Below are positions 44,191 to 53,536 of a DNA stretch of 64,000 nt, piece after piece. The DNA lies in assembly GCF_019428685.1 (NCBI RefSeq), contig NZ_CP080095.1, positions 4,836,001 to 4,900,000 on the forward strand, given 5' to 3'. The notes beneath the pieces were generated by a model. It was not told the origin of the DNA, searched no databases, and saw nothing but the letters and a program-made list of their open reading frames with translations. The position numbers and the translations under genes were made by a program. Origin of the DNA: Paraburkholderia edwinii. GTDB taxonomy: Bacteria; Pseudomonadota; Gammaproteobacteria; Burkholderiales; Burkholderiaceae. Numbering within the stretch: position 1 is the stretch's first letter; each line of letters starts with the position of its first letter.

Positions 44191-44985
44191 TCATTGCCCG
44201 GCGACCAGCGCCTGCGCGCCAAGCCATGCGCTGATCTGCGCGACGAGATCGTCGCTGGCCGCCGCAAGCGCACGCGTGCCGCCCGCCGCATCGGGCGTGC
44301 TGGCCGGCGCGCGCGCGACAAACGTGTGCTGGCCGAGCACCTTGCCCTGGAAGGACAGCGTCGCGCGAGCAGTCACGGCGCCGTGGCTTTGCGTCTGTCC
44401 ATCGAAATCCTGCTCGAACTCGTCGAGCTCGACCTTAAGCACCGGCGCATGCACGCCGTCGCCGCCAGTCAGCACCGTGCCACGCGACGACAGCGCGCCG
44501 CGCAACCGTTGCGTGAGCAACATCGCGGGCGGCATCGTCCAGTGGCTGGTCGCGTAGGCTGCGGTGCGTTGTGCATCCGCGTAGCTCAAGCGGTAGATCA
44601 CCTTGTCCGAGCCGAGCATCTCGGGCGCCGTGACGTCGAGCACCTTCACTGCCGGCAGCGGGCCGGCGCTGGCCACCTGCGCGGGCGGTCCGAGGTCGTA
44701 GCGGATGTCCGAAATCGCCGCGGGATTGCTCGCGCATCCGGCGAGCAGCATGCCGCCGGCGAGCGCCGCGGCAAGTGCGGGCATAAACGAGGACAAGCGC
44801 GAACGCACGGGCGAAGGCACGCGCGAGGGCACATGCGCCGGCACATGCCGCGGCATAACCGGCAACCTCAGCTCAGCCGAACGCGCAGACATACGCGCAG
44901 CCAAACGCGTCGACATGCGCGCCGAAATAAGCGCCGCCATCATCAAAGTGCCGGACCGTACGAGTCGGTTGATCGTGCGTGACAT
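44191..44985 (-). CDS. ABC-type transport auxiliary lipoprotein (PqiC-like) of MCE system
   Basis: The mature domain (about residues 84-264) follows lipobox GMLLAGC and carries the ABC_trans_aux pattern: RYDLGPPAQ, LPAVKVLDVTAPEML, DKVIYRLSYADAQRTAAYA and LEVELDEFEQDF-like strands. It is thought to form the outer-membrane end of an MCE lipid bridge. The start is odd. ATG 44985 has a strong AAAAGGAA site but puts 83 residues, including Arg/Met/Val-rich repeats, before the lipobox. ATG 44856, after GAGG, gives a more usual 41-residue signal region. Confidence 0.85.
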   Translation of the reverse strand: MSRTINRLVRSGTLMMAALISARMSTRLAARMSARSAELRLPVMPRHVPAHVPSRVPSPVRSRLSSFMPALAAALAGGMLLAGCASNPAAISDIRYDLGPPAQVASAGPLPAVKVLDVTAPEMLGSDKVIYRLSYADAQRTAAYATSHWTMPPAMLLTQRLRGALSSRGTVLTGGDGVHAPVLKVELDEFEQDFDGQTQSHGAVTARATLSFQGKVLGQHTFVARAPASTPDAAGGTRALAAASDDLVAQISAWLGAQALVAGQ

Positions 44986-45002
44986 GAGCGTTCCTTTTCA
45001 GA

Positions 45003-45974
45003 TCATTTTTGCGTCGGTTGCGCGGCGGCACTGGGCCACGAGAAGCCGTCCTCGCCGGGGCCCGGCGCCTCGCGCGGCGCGCCGAACAGAATGCTGCGCG
45101 GGCTTTCGCTGAAGGTATTGGCGGCCTTGTCGACCGAGCGCACCGCCGTGCGCACATCGTCGGCCAGCGAGTTCACCTTCGGCAGCGTGTCGTATCCGAC
45201 TCGCGACGACATCTCCTGCAACGACGCATTCATGGCGGTCAGCGCATCGCCGGCCTGTTGCGCCGCCGTGCCGACCTTGTTCAGATTCGTTTCGAGCGGA
45301 CCGTTCGACTTGTTCAGGCTCGTGATCAGCTGGTTGGTCGACGCCAGCGTCTGATTGAGCTGATCGACGGTGCCGGGCAGCTTGCCGGCCGTCGGCGCGA
45401 TCTGCTGCGTGAGTGCCGTGACGCCATCGGCCGCCTGCTGCAGGCTCACGACGGTCGCGCTGATCTGCTTACGCATATCGGGCGACAGCAGTTCGTCGAC
45501 ATCGCCCGCCACGCGCTCGAGTTCGCGTAGCAGCACGTCGCCGCGCTTTTGCAGCTGATCGAACAGGCCCGGATGCAGCGGCAACTGCGCGACGTCCTTG
45601 CTCGACGACGCAAGCGGCGCCGTGTCCTTGCCCGTATCGTCGAGCTGCACGAACGCGATGCCGGTCACGCCCTGCAACGCAAGCGTGCCGAATGTCGAAT
45701 GCGTGATCGGCGCCCGCGTGTCGACCAGAATGCGAATCACGATTTGCCCCGGATGGCTCCGGTCGAACTTCAGCGATTGCACCTTGCCGACGTCGAGTCC
45801 GCGAAACCGCACGGCCGCGTCCGGATAAAGCCCCGTCACATTCGTGCGCGCGATGAGGTCGTACGGCACACGCACCGACCGGTCGACGTTGAACAGGAAC
45901 GCCGCCGCGCCGATCGCCAGTGCGAGCACCACGGTGAAGAGCCCGGCCCAGAAGGCATGGGATTTGTTTTCCAT
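45003..45974 (-). CDS. mlaD: MlaD-type MCE-domain protein
   Basis: A 323-residue periplasmic substrate-binding subunit with an N-terminal membrane anchor (about 8-28). The MCE domain (about 38-115) reads VPYDLIARTNVTGLYPDAAVRFRGLDVGKV (in parts), with LALQGVTGIAFVQLDD. A long helical region (about 150-290) with repeated Leu/Thr/Asn stretches forms the hexamer barrel. It carries phospholipid between membranes. It lies 24 nt after the ATPase gene and before the lipoprotein gene. Confidence 0.93.
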   Translation of the reverse strand: MENKSHAFWAGLFTVVLALAIGAAAFLFNVDRSVRVPYDLIARTNVTGLYPDAAVRFRGLDVGKVQSLKFDRSHPGQIVIRILVDTRAPITHSTFGTLALQGVTGIAFVQLDDTGKDTAPLASSSKDVAQLPLHPGLFDQLQKRGDVLLRELERVAGDVDELLSPDMRKQISATVVSLQQAADGVTALTQQIAPTAGKLPGTVDQLNQTLASTNQLITSLNKSNGPLETNLNKVGTAAQQAGDALTAMNASLQEMSSRVGYDTLPKVNSLADDVRTAVRSVDKAANTFSESPRSILFGAPREAPGPGEDGFSWPSAAAQPTQK

Positions 45975-45998
45975 CGTCAGGTTCCCCTGGTTCTCCGC

Positions 45999-46889
45999 TT
46001 ACATCGCGGTTTTGAGCGGGATCGCATCGCACGCCGGCTCGAGCGCCGCGGCCGGCAGCTTCGCGCGACGCTCGGGCGACAGCCCTTGCAACGCGAGACG
46101 CCCGCGCAGACCGAGAAAATACTCGTGGATAAACGGATGATTGACGCCCGCCACTTCCTCGACCGGCGCCGCGACGAGCACCTTGCGGTCGGCCAGCACC
46201 GCCACGCGCGACGACAGCGCCACCATCGTGTCGAGGTCGTGCGTCACCATCACGACAGTGAGCCCGAGCGCACGATGCAGCGCGCCGATCAGCTCGACAA
46301 ACTCGTCGGACGCCTGCGGATCGAGCCCGGCGGTCGGTTCGTCGAGAAACAGCAGCTCCGGTTCCAGCGCGATCGCGCGCGCGATGCCGACCCGCTTGAT
46401 CATCCCGCCCGACAGCGCGGCCGGCATTTTCGATGCGTTCTTGCAGGGCAAGCCAACCATCTCGAGCTTCAGCATGACGATGTCGCGCAGCAACTCTTCG
46501 GGCACCTTGCCGAGTTCGCGCAACGGCTGCGCGATATTGTCGAACACCGACAGCGACGAAAACAGCGCGCCCTGCTGGAACAGCATGCCCATCCGGCTGC
46601 GCATCAGGCGCGCTTCTTCGGGATCGATCTTCGAGGTGTCTTCGCCGAACACCTTGATGGTGCCCGACGTCGGCCGCTCGAGCCCGAGAATCTGCCGCAT
46701 CAGCGTGGTCTTGCCCGAGCCCGAGCCGCCGACGATCGATACGATCTCGCCGCGCCGGGCGTCGAAGTTCAGATGCTCGTGCACGACGTTGCGCCCGTAG
46801 CGCTTCGTGAGGTTACGCACCTCGATAACGGTTTCCGCAATCTCCGGCAGCGGCTGGTCGCGTACGGCATGGGTAAGCGGCGCAATCAT
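45999..46889 (-). CDS. mlaF: MlaF-type ABC transporter ATPase
   Basis: A 296-residue ATPase: Walker A GGSGSGKTT, Q-loop FQQGALFSSL, signature LSGGMIKRVGIARA, Walker B LLFLDEPTAGLDP and switch His VTHDLD. The variant Met-Ile in the signature is typical of MlaF. It powers the MCE lipid transporter. ATG 46889 overlaps the permease stop (ATGA), so the two subunits are coupled; a much longer open frame upstream of this ATG is merely antisense-free shadow of the permease gene. Confidence 0.95.
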   Translation of the reverse strand: MIAPLTHAVRDQPLPEIAETVIEVRNLTKRYGRNVVHEHLNFDARRGEIVSIVGGSGSGKTTLMRQILGLERPTSGTIKVFGEDTSKIDPEEARLMRSRMGMLFQQGALFSSLSVFDNIAQPLRELGKVPEELLRDIVMLKLEMVGLPCKNASKMPAALSGGMIKRVGIARAIALEPELLFLDEPTAGLDPQASDEFVELIGALHRALGLTVVMVTHDLDTMVALSSRVAVLADRKVLVAAPVEEVAGVNHPFIHEYFLGLRGRLALQGLSPERRAKLPAAALEPACDAIPLKTAM

Positions 46890-48022
46890 GAGAGCCCCAC
46901 GTTCTGAAAGAGAATCGCGAACACGGCATCCGCGAGAATCACGACCGTGATCGACGTGACGACCGAGGTCGTCGTGCCTTCGCCGAGGCTTTGCGAATTC
47001 GCCTTGATGCGAAAGCCGAAATGGCAGCCGACCAGCGCGATCAGCATGCCGAACGCGGCCCCCTTGCCGAGGCCGATCCACAGGTTCGCGACCGGCACGA
47101 CGGACGGCAGCGAGCGCGCAAAGTACGACAGGTCGATCTGCAGCACGATCTTCGCGGCCAGCGCGCCGCCGAACAGCGCGACGATATTGGTCCACATCAC
47201 GAGCAGCGGCATCGCAATGGCCAGCGCGATGACGCGCGGCAGGATTAACCGCAAGCCGTGCGGAATGCCCATCACGCGCATCGCGTCGAGTTCTTCGGTC
47301 ACGCGCATCACACCGATCTGCGCGGTGATCGACGATCCCGAGCGCCCCGCGACGAGAATCGCCGCGAGCACCGGCCCCAGCTCGCGAATCACGCCCAGCC
47401 CGAGAATATTGACGATGAACTGGTTCGCGCCGAACAGACGCAACTGCTGCGCCGACAGATAGCTGAGCACGATGCCGATCAGAAACGCGACGAGCGCGAT
47501 GATCGGCAGCGCCCGTGCGCCCGCATAGTAGACATTCGCGGAAATTTCTTTCCACGGCATGATCTTCGGGTTGCGCGCGATCGACAGCAGATCGAGCACC
47601 ACGCGCCCGAACATCGCGATGCCGCCTTGCAGATGCTCGAAGAACGAAAAGAGCGCGAGACCGAGCCGCGTGAACGGGTCGAAGCGCGGCACCTTCTCCG
47701 GGTTCTCGCGTTCGCGGTCGAGCAGGGCAATGCGGTTGAAGATGTCGCGCTGCGTCGCATTGAGCGCGACGAGATCGGCGGGCAGACGGTAGCCCCAGAT
47801 GCGCCACAGCGCCTGGCCGCCGACGTGATCGAGCCGGTCGATGCGCGACAGGTCCCATTGCGCGACCTTCTCGTTGCCGATCAGTTCGCGCAGGCGCGGC
47901 AGCGCGCGGTCCTGCGAGCGGTCGCGCGCAAGGGCGAGCGCGGTCCACTGGCCGGACAGCCGGACGATCTTGCCCTGTCTGCCTGCCGCGACTTCAAGGC
48001 CGGGCGGAGTGTCGTAGTTCAA
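46886..48022 (-). CDS. mlaE: MlaE-type permease with N-terminal STAS domain
   Basis: A 378-residue fused protein: an N-terminal STAS-like domain (about 1-95, QWDLSRIDRLDHVGGQALW) that does the MlaB job, then an MlaE permease (about 125-378). The permease motifs are ALPIIALVAFLIGIVLSYLSA, LGVIRELGPVLAAILVAGRSGS, EELDAMRVMGI and GEGTTTSVVTSI. It is the first gene of the minus-strand MCE operon mlaE-mlaF-mlaD-lipoprotein(-vanZ). No mlaC or mlaA is in the window. Confidence 0.95.
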   Translation of the reverse strand: MNYDTPPGLEVAAGRQGKIVRLSGQWTALALARDRSQDRALPRLRELIGNEKVAQWDLSRIDRLDHVGGQALWRIWGYRLPADLVALNATQRDIFNRIALLDRERENPEKVPRFDPFTRLGLALFSFFEHLQGGIAMFGRVVLDLLSIARNPKIMPWKEISANVYYAGARALPIIALVAFLIGIVLSYLSAQQLRLFGANQFIVNILGLGVIRELGPVLAAILVAGRSGSSITAQIGVMRVTEELDAMRVMGIPHGLRLILPRVIALAIAMPLLVMWTNIVALFGGALAAKIVLQIDLSYFARSLPSVVPVANLWIGLGKGAAFGMLIALVGCHFGFRIKANSQSLGEGTTTSVVTSITVVILADAVFAILFQNVGLS

Positions 48023-48348
48023 GGCGCTGGAAGGTCGTTATCGGATTAACGGGCATTGTATCGAACGCGCCGCCCGCGAGCCTTGCCGGCTTGTCCGGCC
48101 CATCGCGGCAGAGGTCTTGCGCGCTTCGGAAAGGCCCGGGGAAAAGTCGGGGGAAATCGGTAGAAATGGGCGCGACGGCGCGGCCGGCGTGGCCGGGCGT
48201 GCCTCGACGCTATATCCGGATGACGTCCATGCCGTGTCCGCACTGCCGCCGCGCGTTGACCGGGCAGTGTCTTTCCACCACCTTTCCGCCGCGCTGCCGG
48301 CGCGCGGACGATGCGTTCCAGCCGGTGCGAGTGGCTACAATACGCGGC
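48023..48348. other. Divergent promoter region between mlaE and birA
   Basis: About 325 nt without a gene; it must contain both promoters. The only clear element is TACAAT at 48336-48341 ahead of birA. Confidence 0.5.
48336..48341 (+). promoter_or_regulatory. -10 element of birA with probable leaderless start
   Basis: GGCTACAAT ends only 7 nt before the birA ATG, so transcription from it would begin at or next to the start codon. A -35 is weak. This fits a leaderless birA mRNA, with no Shine-Dalgarno seen. Confidence 0.5.
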
Positions 48349-49254
48349 ATGACTACCCCCACCTCTACCGGCTCTGCCCCGGCCGACGACTGGCGCATCG
48401 ACCGCAACCGCGCGATCGCGCTGTTCGGCCCGGCCGCGCATGACTGGCCGATCGAAATCGTCGAAGAGACCGGCTCCACCAACGCCGATCTGATGGCGCA
48501 TGTGAAAACGTTGCCGCGTAAAGCGGATGCGCTCGAGCGGCCGATCGTCCGGGTCGCGTATCTGCAGACGGCCGGCCGCGGCCGGCGCGGCCGGCCGTGG
48601 TATGCGGAGCCCGGCAACGCGCTGCTGTTTTCGGTCGCGTGTGTGCTGCCGCGTCCGCTCGAAGGGCTCGCCGGTTTGAGTCTCGCGGTCGGTGTCGCAC
48701 TCGTCGACGGGCTGCGTTCGCTGCCGGTCGCGGGGCCCGGCCAGATTGCGCTGAAGTGGCCAAACGACGTGCTGCTCGAAGGCGACAAGCTGGCCGGCAT
48801 CCTGATCGAAACCGCGTGGAGCACCGACGACGCGAGCGCGGTCGTGATCGGCATCGGCACCAATGTCAAAGGCGCCGAGGAACTGGCCGCGAAGGTCGGC
48901 GCGCTCAACGCGAACGTGCCGCCCGAAGCGCGCGGCGCGACGCCGACCGCGCTGTCGCGCGCGCTGCCGACCGCCAATCTCACCGATACGCTGGCCGCCG
49001 AACTGAACGCGCTCGAACCCGCGCTCAAGCGCTTCGCGGCGGAAGGCTTCGCGCCGTTCCAGCCACGCTGGAACGCGTGCCACGCGTACGCGGGCCGTGA
49101 GGTGCTGCTGTTCGAACAGGGCGTCGAAACCGGCCGGGGAATCGCGGCCGGCGTCGACGAACGCGGACAGTTGCTGCTCGATACCCCCGCGGGCCGCACC
49201 GCGATCGCGACCGGCGATGTGACGCTGCGCCTCGCCGACCGGAGCGCACCGTGA
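48349..49254 (+). CDS. birA: Biotin--[acetyl-CoA-carboxylase] ligase
   Basis: A 301-residue ligase that charges biotin carboxyl carrier protein. Motifs: [18 protein letters not shown]/biotin loop [33 protein letters not shown] (in parts), [11 protein letters not shown] and the C-terminal SH3-like [22 protein letters not shown] (in parts). No N-terminal HTH is present, so unlike E. coli BirA it is not a repressor. The stop is overlapped by the coaX GTG. Confidence 0.95.
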   Translation: MTTPTSTGSAPADDWRIDRNRAIALFGPAAHDWPIEIVEETGSTNADLMAHVKTLPRKADALERPIVRVAYLQTAGRGRRGRPWYAEPGNALLFSVACVLPRPLEGLAGLSLAVGVALVDGLRSLPVAGPGQIALKWPNDVLLEGDKLAGILIETAWSTDDASAVVIGIGTNVKGAEELAAKVGALNANVPPEARGATPTALSRALPTANLTDTLAAELNALEPALKRFAAEGFAPFQPRWNACHAYAGREVLLFEQGVETGRGIAAGVDERGQLLLDTPAGRTAIATGDVTLRLADRSAP

Positions 49255-50129
49255 GCGGCGCGCCGTTTCTGCTGATCGATGCCGGCAACAGCCGCGTCAA
49301 ATGGGCGCTCATCGATGGAAACGGCGCACAGACGGCGAGCGGCGCATTCGCGCATGCCGGTCTGCTCGTGAAGGGCATCGGCGATCCGCTTATCAACGAG
49401 CACGAACCGGACTGGAGCGCGTTGCCGGCGCCTCGCAGCGCGTGGGTATCGAACGTGGCGGGCGTCGCGGTCGCGCGGCGCATCGACACGTTGCTCGACG
49501 CCACCTGGCCCGGCCTGCCGCGCACCACGCTGCGCGCCACGTCAGCGCAATGCGGTGTGCGCAACGGCTACTCGACGCCGGAGTCGCTCGGCAGCGACCG
49601 CTGGGCCGGCATGATCGGCGCGCGCGCGGCCTTCCCGGACGAGAACCTGCTGATTGCCACCTTCGGCACCGCGACGACACTCGAAGCATTACGCCAGGAC
49701 GGCACGTTCACGGGCGGCCTCATCGCGCCGGGGTGGCTGCTGATGATGCGTGCGCTCGGCGAGCACACCGCGCAATTGCCGACGCTCGGCACATCGGGTC
49801 TGCAAGACGCGCTTGCGGGCGACAATCCCGCGCTTGCCGCGCCACCTGCACGACCCGCGCCGCACGCGCTATGCTTCGCCACCAATACGCGCGATGCGAT
49901 CGCGGCCGGCTGCGCGCTTGCGCAGGCCGCGCTGATCGAGCGCATGTGGGGCCAACTGCAGGACGAATGGCAGACGCCGGTCCGGCTGGTGGTCGGCGGC
50001 GGCGCGGCCGGGGAAGTGATTGGCTCGCTGCGGGTGCCGCATACGCGGCATGATTCGCTTGTGCTCGCGGGGCTTGCGCTAATCGCCGCTGATGACGCCG
50101 GCACCGCCTTGGCGCCTTCGCCGCAGTGA
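49251..50129 (+). CDS. coaX: Type III pantothenate kinase
   Basis: A 292-residue enzyme for the first step of coenzyme A synthesis. Motifs: [16 protein letters not shown] (phosphate-binding Asp), [32 protein letters not shown] and [17 protein letters not shown]. The start is a GTG at 49251 overlapping the birA stop (GTGA), an arrangement conserved in Burkholderiales. No feedback inhibition by CoA is known for this type. Confidence 0.95.
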   Translation: MSGAPFLLIDAGNSRVKWALIDGNGAQTASGAFAHAGLLVKGIGDPLINEHEPDWSALPAPRSAWVSNVAGVAVARRIDTLLDATWPGLPRTTLRATSAQCGVRNGYSTPESLGSDRWAGMIGARAAFPDENLLIATFGTATTLEALRQDGTFTGGLIAPGWLLMMRALGEHTAQLPTLGTSGLQDALAGDNPALAAPPARPAPHALCFATNTRDAIAAGCALAQAALIERMWGQLQDEWQTPVRLVVGGGAAGEVIGSLRVPHTRHDSLVLAGLALIAADDAGTALAPSPQ

Positions 50130-50247
50130 CGCACGCCGCACGCCTCATGACGCATGACACGTGACGCAATTGCAGTGCGCGTATCGGAAAGAATAGGAAC
50201 AACCTGTCGATAACGACGACCGACACCACACGACGGAGAGTCCAACC

Positions 50248-50487
50248 ATGCTGCGCTGGCTGATCGCCTTGCTTGTCATTGCCAATTTGCTGGCGTTCGC
50301 CGCGGTGCGCGGCTTATTCGGCCCCGCGCCCGCGGCTGGCGCGCGCGAGCCGTTTCACTTGAACCGGCAGATTCATCCGGAAGGGTTGCGCGTGCAACCG
50401 ATGTCGGCCGCCGATGCCGCAGACCAGGCGGTGGTCGGCGGTCCGGCGCCGGTTGCGCCGATCGCGGCGTCGGCGCTGGGGCAGTAG
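50248..50487 (+). CDS. Small membrane-anchored protein after coaX
   Basis: A 79-residue protein: N-terminal transmembrane segment MLRWLIALLVIANLLAFAAV, then a periplasmic tail with PFHLNRQIHPEGLRVQPMS and an Ala/Pro-rich end. No family function is known; the sequence HLNRQIHPEGLRVQ resembles the linker found before SPOR domains, but no SPOR domain follows. A GAGAGTCC stretch precedes the ATG. It is likely the last gene of the birA-coaX unit. Confidence 0.75.
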   Translation: MLRWLIALLVIANLLAFAAVRGLFGPAPAAGAREPFHLNRQIHPEGLRVQPMSAADAADQAVVGGPAPVAPIAASALGQ

Positions 50488-50531
50488 CCGCGAGCGTCGC
50501 TCGCGCCTGACGGCTAAGGCGACCGCCGTCG

Positions 50532-51017
50532 CTACTGCTGTTGCGCGCGGACTTTCTTGAGCAGCGCCGTCGTCGAGCGATCGTGCTCGAACGGAATCGC
50601 CAGCGCCCGTCCACCCCACCCTCGCACAAGCGCCGATTCAGGCAACGCGTCCATATCGTAGTCGCCGCCCTTCACGAGGATGTCCGGACGCAGCGCTTCG
50701 ATCAGTTCGATCGGCGTGCGCTCATCGAACCGCACCACCCAGTCGACGCTTTCGAGCGCCGCAAGCAGCGCCATGCGGTCGTCTTCGCGATTGATCGGCC
50801 GGTCGTCGCCCTTACCGAGCATGCGCACCGACGCGTCGCTGTTCACACCGACGATCAGACTCGCGCCCAGCGCCTTCGCATCCGCCAGATAGGTAACGTG
50901 ACCGCGATGCAGGATGTCGAATACGCCATTGGTGAAGACGACCGGTCCTTGCAGCGCGGGACGGATGTGCGCAAGCGCGTCGCGCGTGGTGAGTTTGCGT
51001 TCGAAAGAAGCGGCCAT
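50532..51017 (-). CDS. rfaE2: D-glycero-beta-D-manno-heptose 1-phosphate adenylyltransferase
   Basis: A 161-residue stand-alone RfaE domain II (HldE C-terminal part) that makes ADP-heptose for LPS core. The nucleotidyltransferase motif is VVFTNGVFDILHRGHVTYL (GxFDxxHxGH), followed by IVGVNSDASVRML, DDRMALLAALESVDWVV, LVKGGDYDMD and the C-terminal DRSTTALLKKV. The ATG at 51017 is chosen because the domain starts at once; the longer frame upstream is not family-like. Confidence 0.95.
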   Translation of the reverse strand: MAASFERKLTTRDALAHIRPALQGPVVFTNGVFDILHRGHVTYLADAKALGASLIVGVNSDASVRMLGKGDDRPINREDDRMALLAALESVDWVVRFDERTPIELIEALRPDILVKGGDYDMDALPESALVRGWGGRALAIPFEHDRSTTALLKKVRAQQQ

Positions 51018-51184
51018 GGCGAAACAGGAAGTGGCGTGGATTGCCGCAACGATACACGTGTCGGCCGAAATGCAAAACGGCCCGGTGGGCTTGCGCCTGC
51101 CGGGCCATTCGGGAATCGTCGGGAAAACATCAGGGAAACATCGAGACTTGGTCAAACTCGGTCAGACTCGTCTTGCCGCCGGAT

Positions 51185-52063
51185 TTACGCCGGCTGCTGC
51201 GCCGAGCCCTGATCGCCGCCGACCTGCACGCGCGCGGTAACTTCCTTGCGGTAGCGGTTCAGTTCCTGCGCCGTGTTGAACGTGCGCTCGAAAAGAATGG
51301 ACAGGTTGTGCAGGATCCGTTCGACGACCTTCTTCTCCCAACCGTCGTCGAAGCGGATCTGCTCGTCGAGCCAGCGCTCGAGCCACTCCGGATCGGGCAG
51401 GCGCGACTGGATCGTGTCGCGCGGGAACAGCGCCTGATTCACGTGCAGGTTGGTGGGGTGCAACGGCTTTTCGGTGCGGCGCGCCGATGCCATCAGCACG
51501 CCGATTTTCGCGAATGCCGCACGCGCGACGTCGCCGAAATTGCCCATTGCCTTTTTCATGTAACGCAAATATGCGCCGCCATGACGCGCTTCGTCGCGCG
51601 AGATGGTTTCGTAAATGTGCTTGATGACGGGTTCGGTATGCCATTCGGCCGCGCGGCGATACCAGTGATTCAGACGGATTTCGCCGCAGAAATGCAGCAT
51701 CAGCGTTTCGAGGGGCGGCGCGGGATCGAATTCGAAGCGCACCGCATGCAGTTCTTCTTCGGTGGGGACCAGGTCGGGTTTAAAGCGCCGCAGATATTCC
51801 ATCAATACCAGCGAATGCTTTTGCTCTTCAAAGAACCACACGCTCATGAACGCGGAGAAATCGCTGTCGTGATGATTGTCGCGCAGGAACATTTCGGTGG
51901 CGGGCAGCGCGGACCATTCGGTGATCGCGTTCATCTTGATCGTTGCGGCCTGCTCGTCGGTGAGCAGCGACGCATCGAACTTGTCCCAGGGAATGTCTTT
52001 TTCCATGTCCCATCGGACGGATTCGAGCGATTTATATAGTTCCGGATAAAGCATGGTGTTCAT
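51185..52063 (-). CDS. Ferritin-like di-iron protein, acyl-ACP desaturase family
   Basis: A 292-residue helical protein. The di-iron site is seen as two EXXH-type pairs: FFEEQKHSLVLMEYL and SRDEARHGGAYLRYM, with further Glu in TEWSALPATEM and MLHFCGEIRLNHWY. This is the pattern of soluble acyl-ACP desaturase or related ferritin-like proteins. The substrate is not certain. It is a single gene with a long structured upstream region. Confidence 0.85.
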   Translation of the reverse strand: MNTMLYPELYKSLESVRWDMEKDIPWDKFDASLLTDEQAATIKMNAITEWSALPATEMFLRDNHHDSDFSAFMSVWFFEEQKHSLVLMEYLRRFKPDLVPTEEELHAVRFEFDPAPPLETLMLHFCGEIRLNHWYRRAAEWHTEPVIKHIYETISRDEARHGGAYLRYMKKAMGNFGDVARAAFAKIGVLMASARRTEKPLHPTNLHVNQALFPRDTIQSRLPDPEWLERWLDEQIRFDDGWEKKVVERILHNLSILFERTFNTAQELNRYRKEVTARVQVGGDQGSAQQPA

Positions 52064-52642
52064 AGTCCCACCCCTGTTCTGCGCAAGGCGACGTCTGTTT
52101 GTGTCTGTCTAACTAATTTATTGCTACTTTTGCTGCTGACGAACGAAAACCGCGCTTTCGCCGGCGCAGCATTCAATTTTACGCGGTAATCGGTTGCCCA
52201 GAAGAATCTGTGGCAAAGAAGTACCAGCGGCGTTTTAAGCGCTTGCGAAATGTAGATTTCACAATCGCGGCCAACCGTGGGTGAGGGAGACCCTGTGCCT
52301 GAGGTCAAGCCAGCCTGCGGCGCAACGCCGCAGCGAGCCCTCGCACCGGAAGACCGGCGCGCTGCGGGCTGCTGGTTTTGAGGTTTTCGACGCAGGCTCG
52401 CGGGCTGAAAAACATCTCGAATAATAGCATGCGCCTCTTGAGCAACCGCGCCCAAAGGGCTTCGGCGGGCCGCCGGAGGCGGCAATCGTTGATCTGGGAC
52501 AAGCGGCGCGAGGGCGAATTGGCCAGTGCATTTCAGGACGACGATTTTCGGACATCATGGCGCCGCGCCAGGTGCCCGTTCCGGAGTTTCGCCGCTTCGC
52601 TTTTCCGTGTTTTGGCGTCTTTCGTCCTTACGCCGTCCAGGC
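52064..52642 (-). other. Long gene-free leader region with hairpins, possible ncRNA or structured 5' UTR
   Basis: About 580 nt with no credible gene. On the minus strand a -10-like TATTAT (52421-52426) is followed by CGAGATGTTTTTCAGCCCG. Several hairpins come next, among them CTGCGGCG-TTG-CGCCGCAG (about 52310-52330) and GCGCCGG-tctt-CCGGTGC (about 52345-52362), then TCAGGCACAGGGTCTCCCTC. The layout could be a small RNA of 150-200 nt or a structured leader of the desaturase-like gene. No Rfam family could be assigned by eye. Confidence 0.4.
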
Positions 52643-53536
52643 CTATTCGGGTTGATTCGGGTTCTTGCGGGACGCGGCGGCGCCCGCTCCCTTGCCCTCT
52701 TTCGCTGTTTTGCCCGAGGGTGCGCGCTTCGCAGCCGGGCGCTTCGCAGCCGGGCTCGCCGCCGTCTGCCGCGCGCCTGCGCCGGCAGCGCGTTCCGCGC
52801 GGCTGTGATTGGCGTGCTCTTCGCTCTGCGCGCCACCTGCACCCGCCGCGGCGCCTCCGCCCGTCTCGCGATCGCCGCTCGCGCTGGCCTCACTGGCCTC
52901 GCCGGTGGCGGCTCCCGCGGCCATACCCGGCTGCGTCATCGCAAACTGCGCGATCTGATTGAACTGCGATTGCAGCAAGTTCCACCATCCCGAAGCGTCG
53001 AACCCCGGCGCCGGCGTATTTTCCCCAGACGCTTGTCCAGCATCCTGCGCGGACTGCCCCGTTTCACCGGCCTCTTCCTCTCGCGGCGAACCCGCACGCG
53101 ATCCGCTTGCCGCACGCGCGTCGTCCGCATGCTCCCGCGCCGACGTTTCGCGCGACGGTGTTTCGGTCACCGGTTGTGACATCGACTGCTGCGCGAACGC
53201 GCCGAAAGCGCGCAGCGTCGCTAGCGTCGCGCGCTGCACCTCGAGCGCCTGAATCGCCGATTGCAGCATGTTCAGGTTCAGCTTCAGCCATTGCTCGACC
53301 GCGCGCATGTCGGTGATGCGCTTGTCGAGCTCCTCGACGTTCGTGAGCGGCGCCATCATGTCGGACATCATCGACAGCGACGGCACGAACCCTTGCGCCC
53401 CGCCCGGCTGCGTACCGGGAAAGGCCGCGCCGAATGGCGTGAGGCGCATCATCCCCCACATCCGGTCGAGCATTTCGGCGGGCGGGAAACCGGGAAATCC
53501 AGGAAAGGGCGGCGTGGAGCCGGGGGTGTCGGTCAT
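52643..53536 (-). CDS. phaM: PhaM-like polyhydroxyalkanoate granule regulator
   Basis: A 297-residue protein. The N terminus (PPAEMLDRMWGMMRLTPFG and TNVEELDKRITDMRAVEQWL, then LNMLQSAIQALEVQRATLATL) is the PhaM core that binds PHB synthase. A long Ala/Gly/Glu linker follows and a Lys/Ala/Pro-rich tail (SPAAKRPAAKRAPSGKTAKEG) resembles histone-like DNA-binding tails. PhaM tethers PHB granules to the nucleoid in Ralstonia. The GC-rich linker is repetitive and may vary between strains. Confidence 0.85.
   Translation of the reverse strand: MTDTPGSTPPFPGFPGFPPAEMLDRMWGMMRLTPFGAAFPGTQPGGAQGFVPSLSMMSDMMAPLTNVEELDKRITDMRAVEQWLKLNLNMLQSAIQALEVQRATLATLRAFGAFAQQSMSQPVTETPSRETSAREHADDARAASGSRAGSPREEEAGETGQSAQDAGQASGENTPAPGFDASGWWNLLQSQFNQIAQFAMTQPGMAAGAATGEASEASASGDRETGGGAAAGAGGAQSEEHANHSRAERAAGAGARQTAASPAAKRPAAKRAPSGKTAKEGKGAGAAASRKNPNQPE

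Noticed and set aside
42957..44234. A 425-codon plus-strand frame across the VanZ gene
   Set aside because: Arg/Gln-rich shadow of a hydrophobic minus-strand membrane protein.
46890..47948. Upstream extension of the MlaF ATPase frame
   Set aside because: This part is Arg/Ala-rich translation opposite in phase to the mlaE coding sequence; the ATG at 46889 with ATGA overlap and the normal ATPase length decide the start.
52270..52435. 6S RNA assignment
   Set aside because: The CGAGATGTT start is suggestive, but the complementary closing stem near the 3' end and the zapA/ygfA neighbours usual for 6S are missing.
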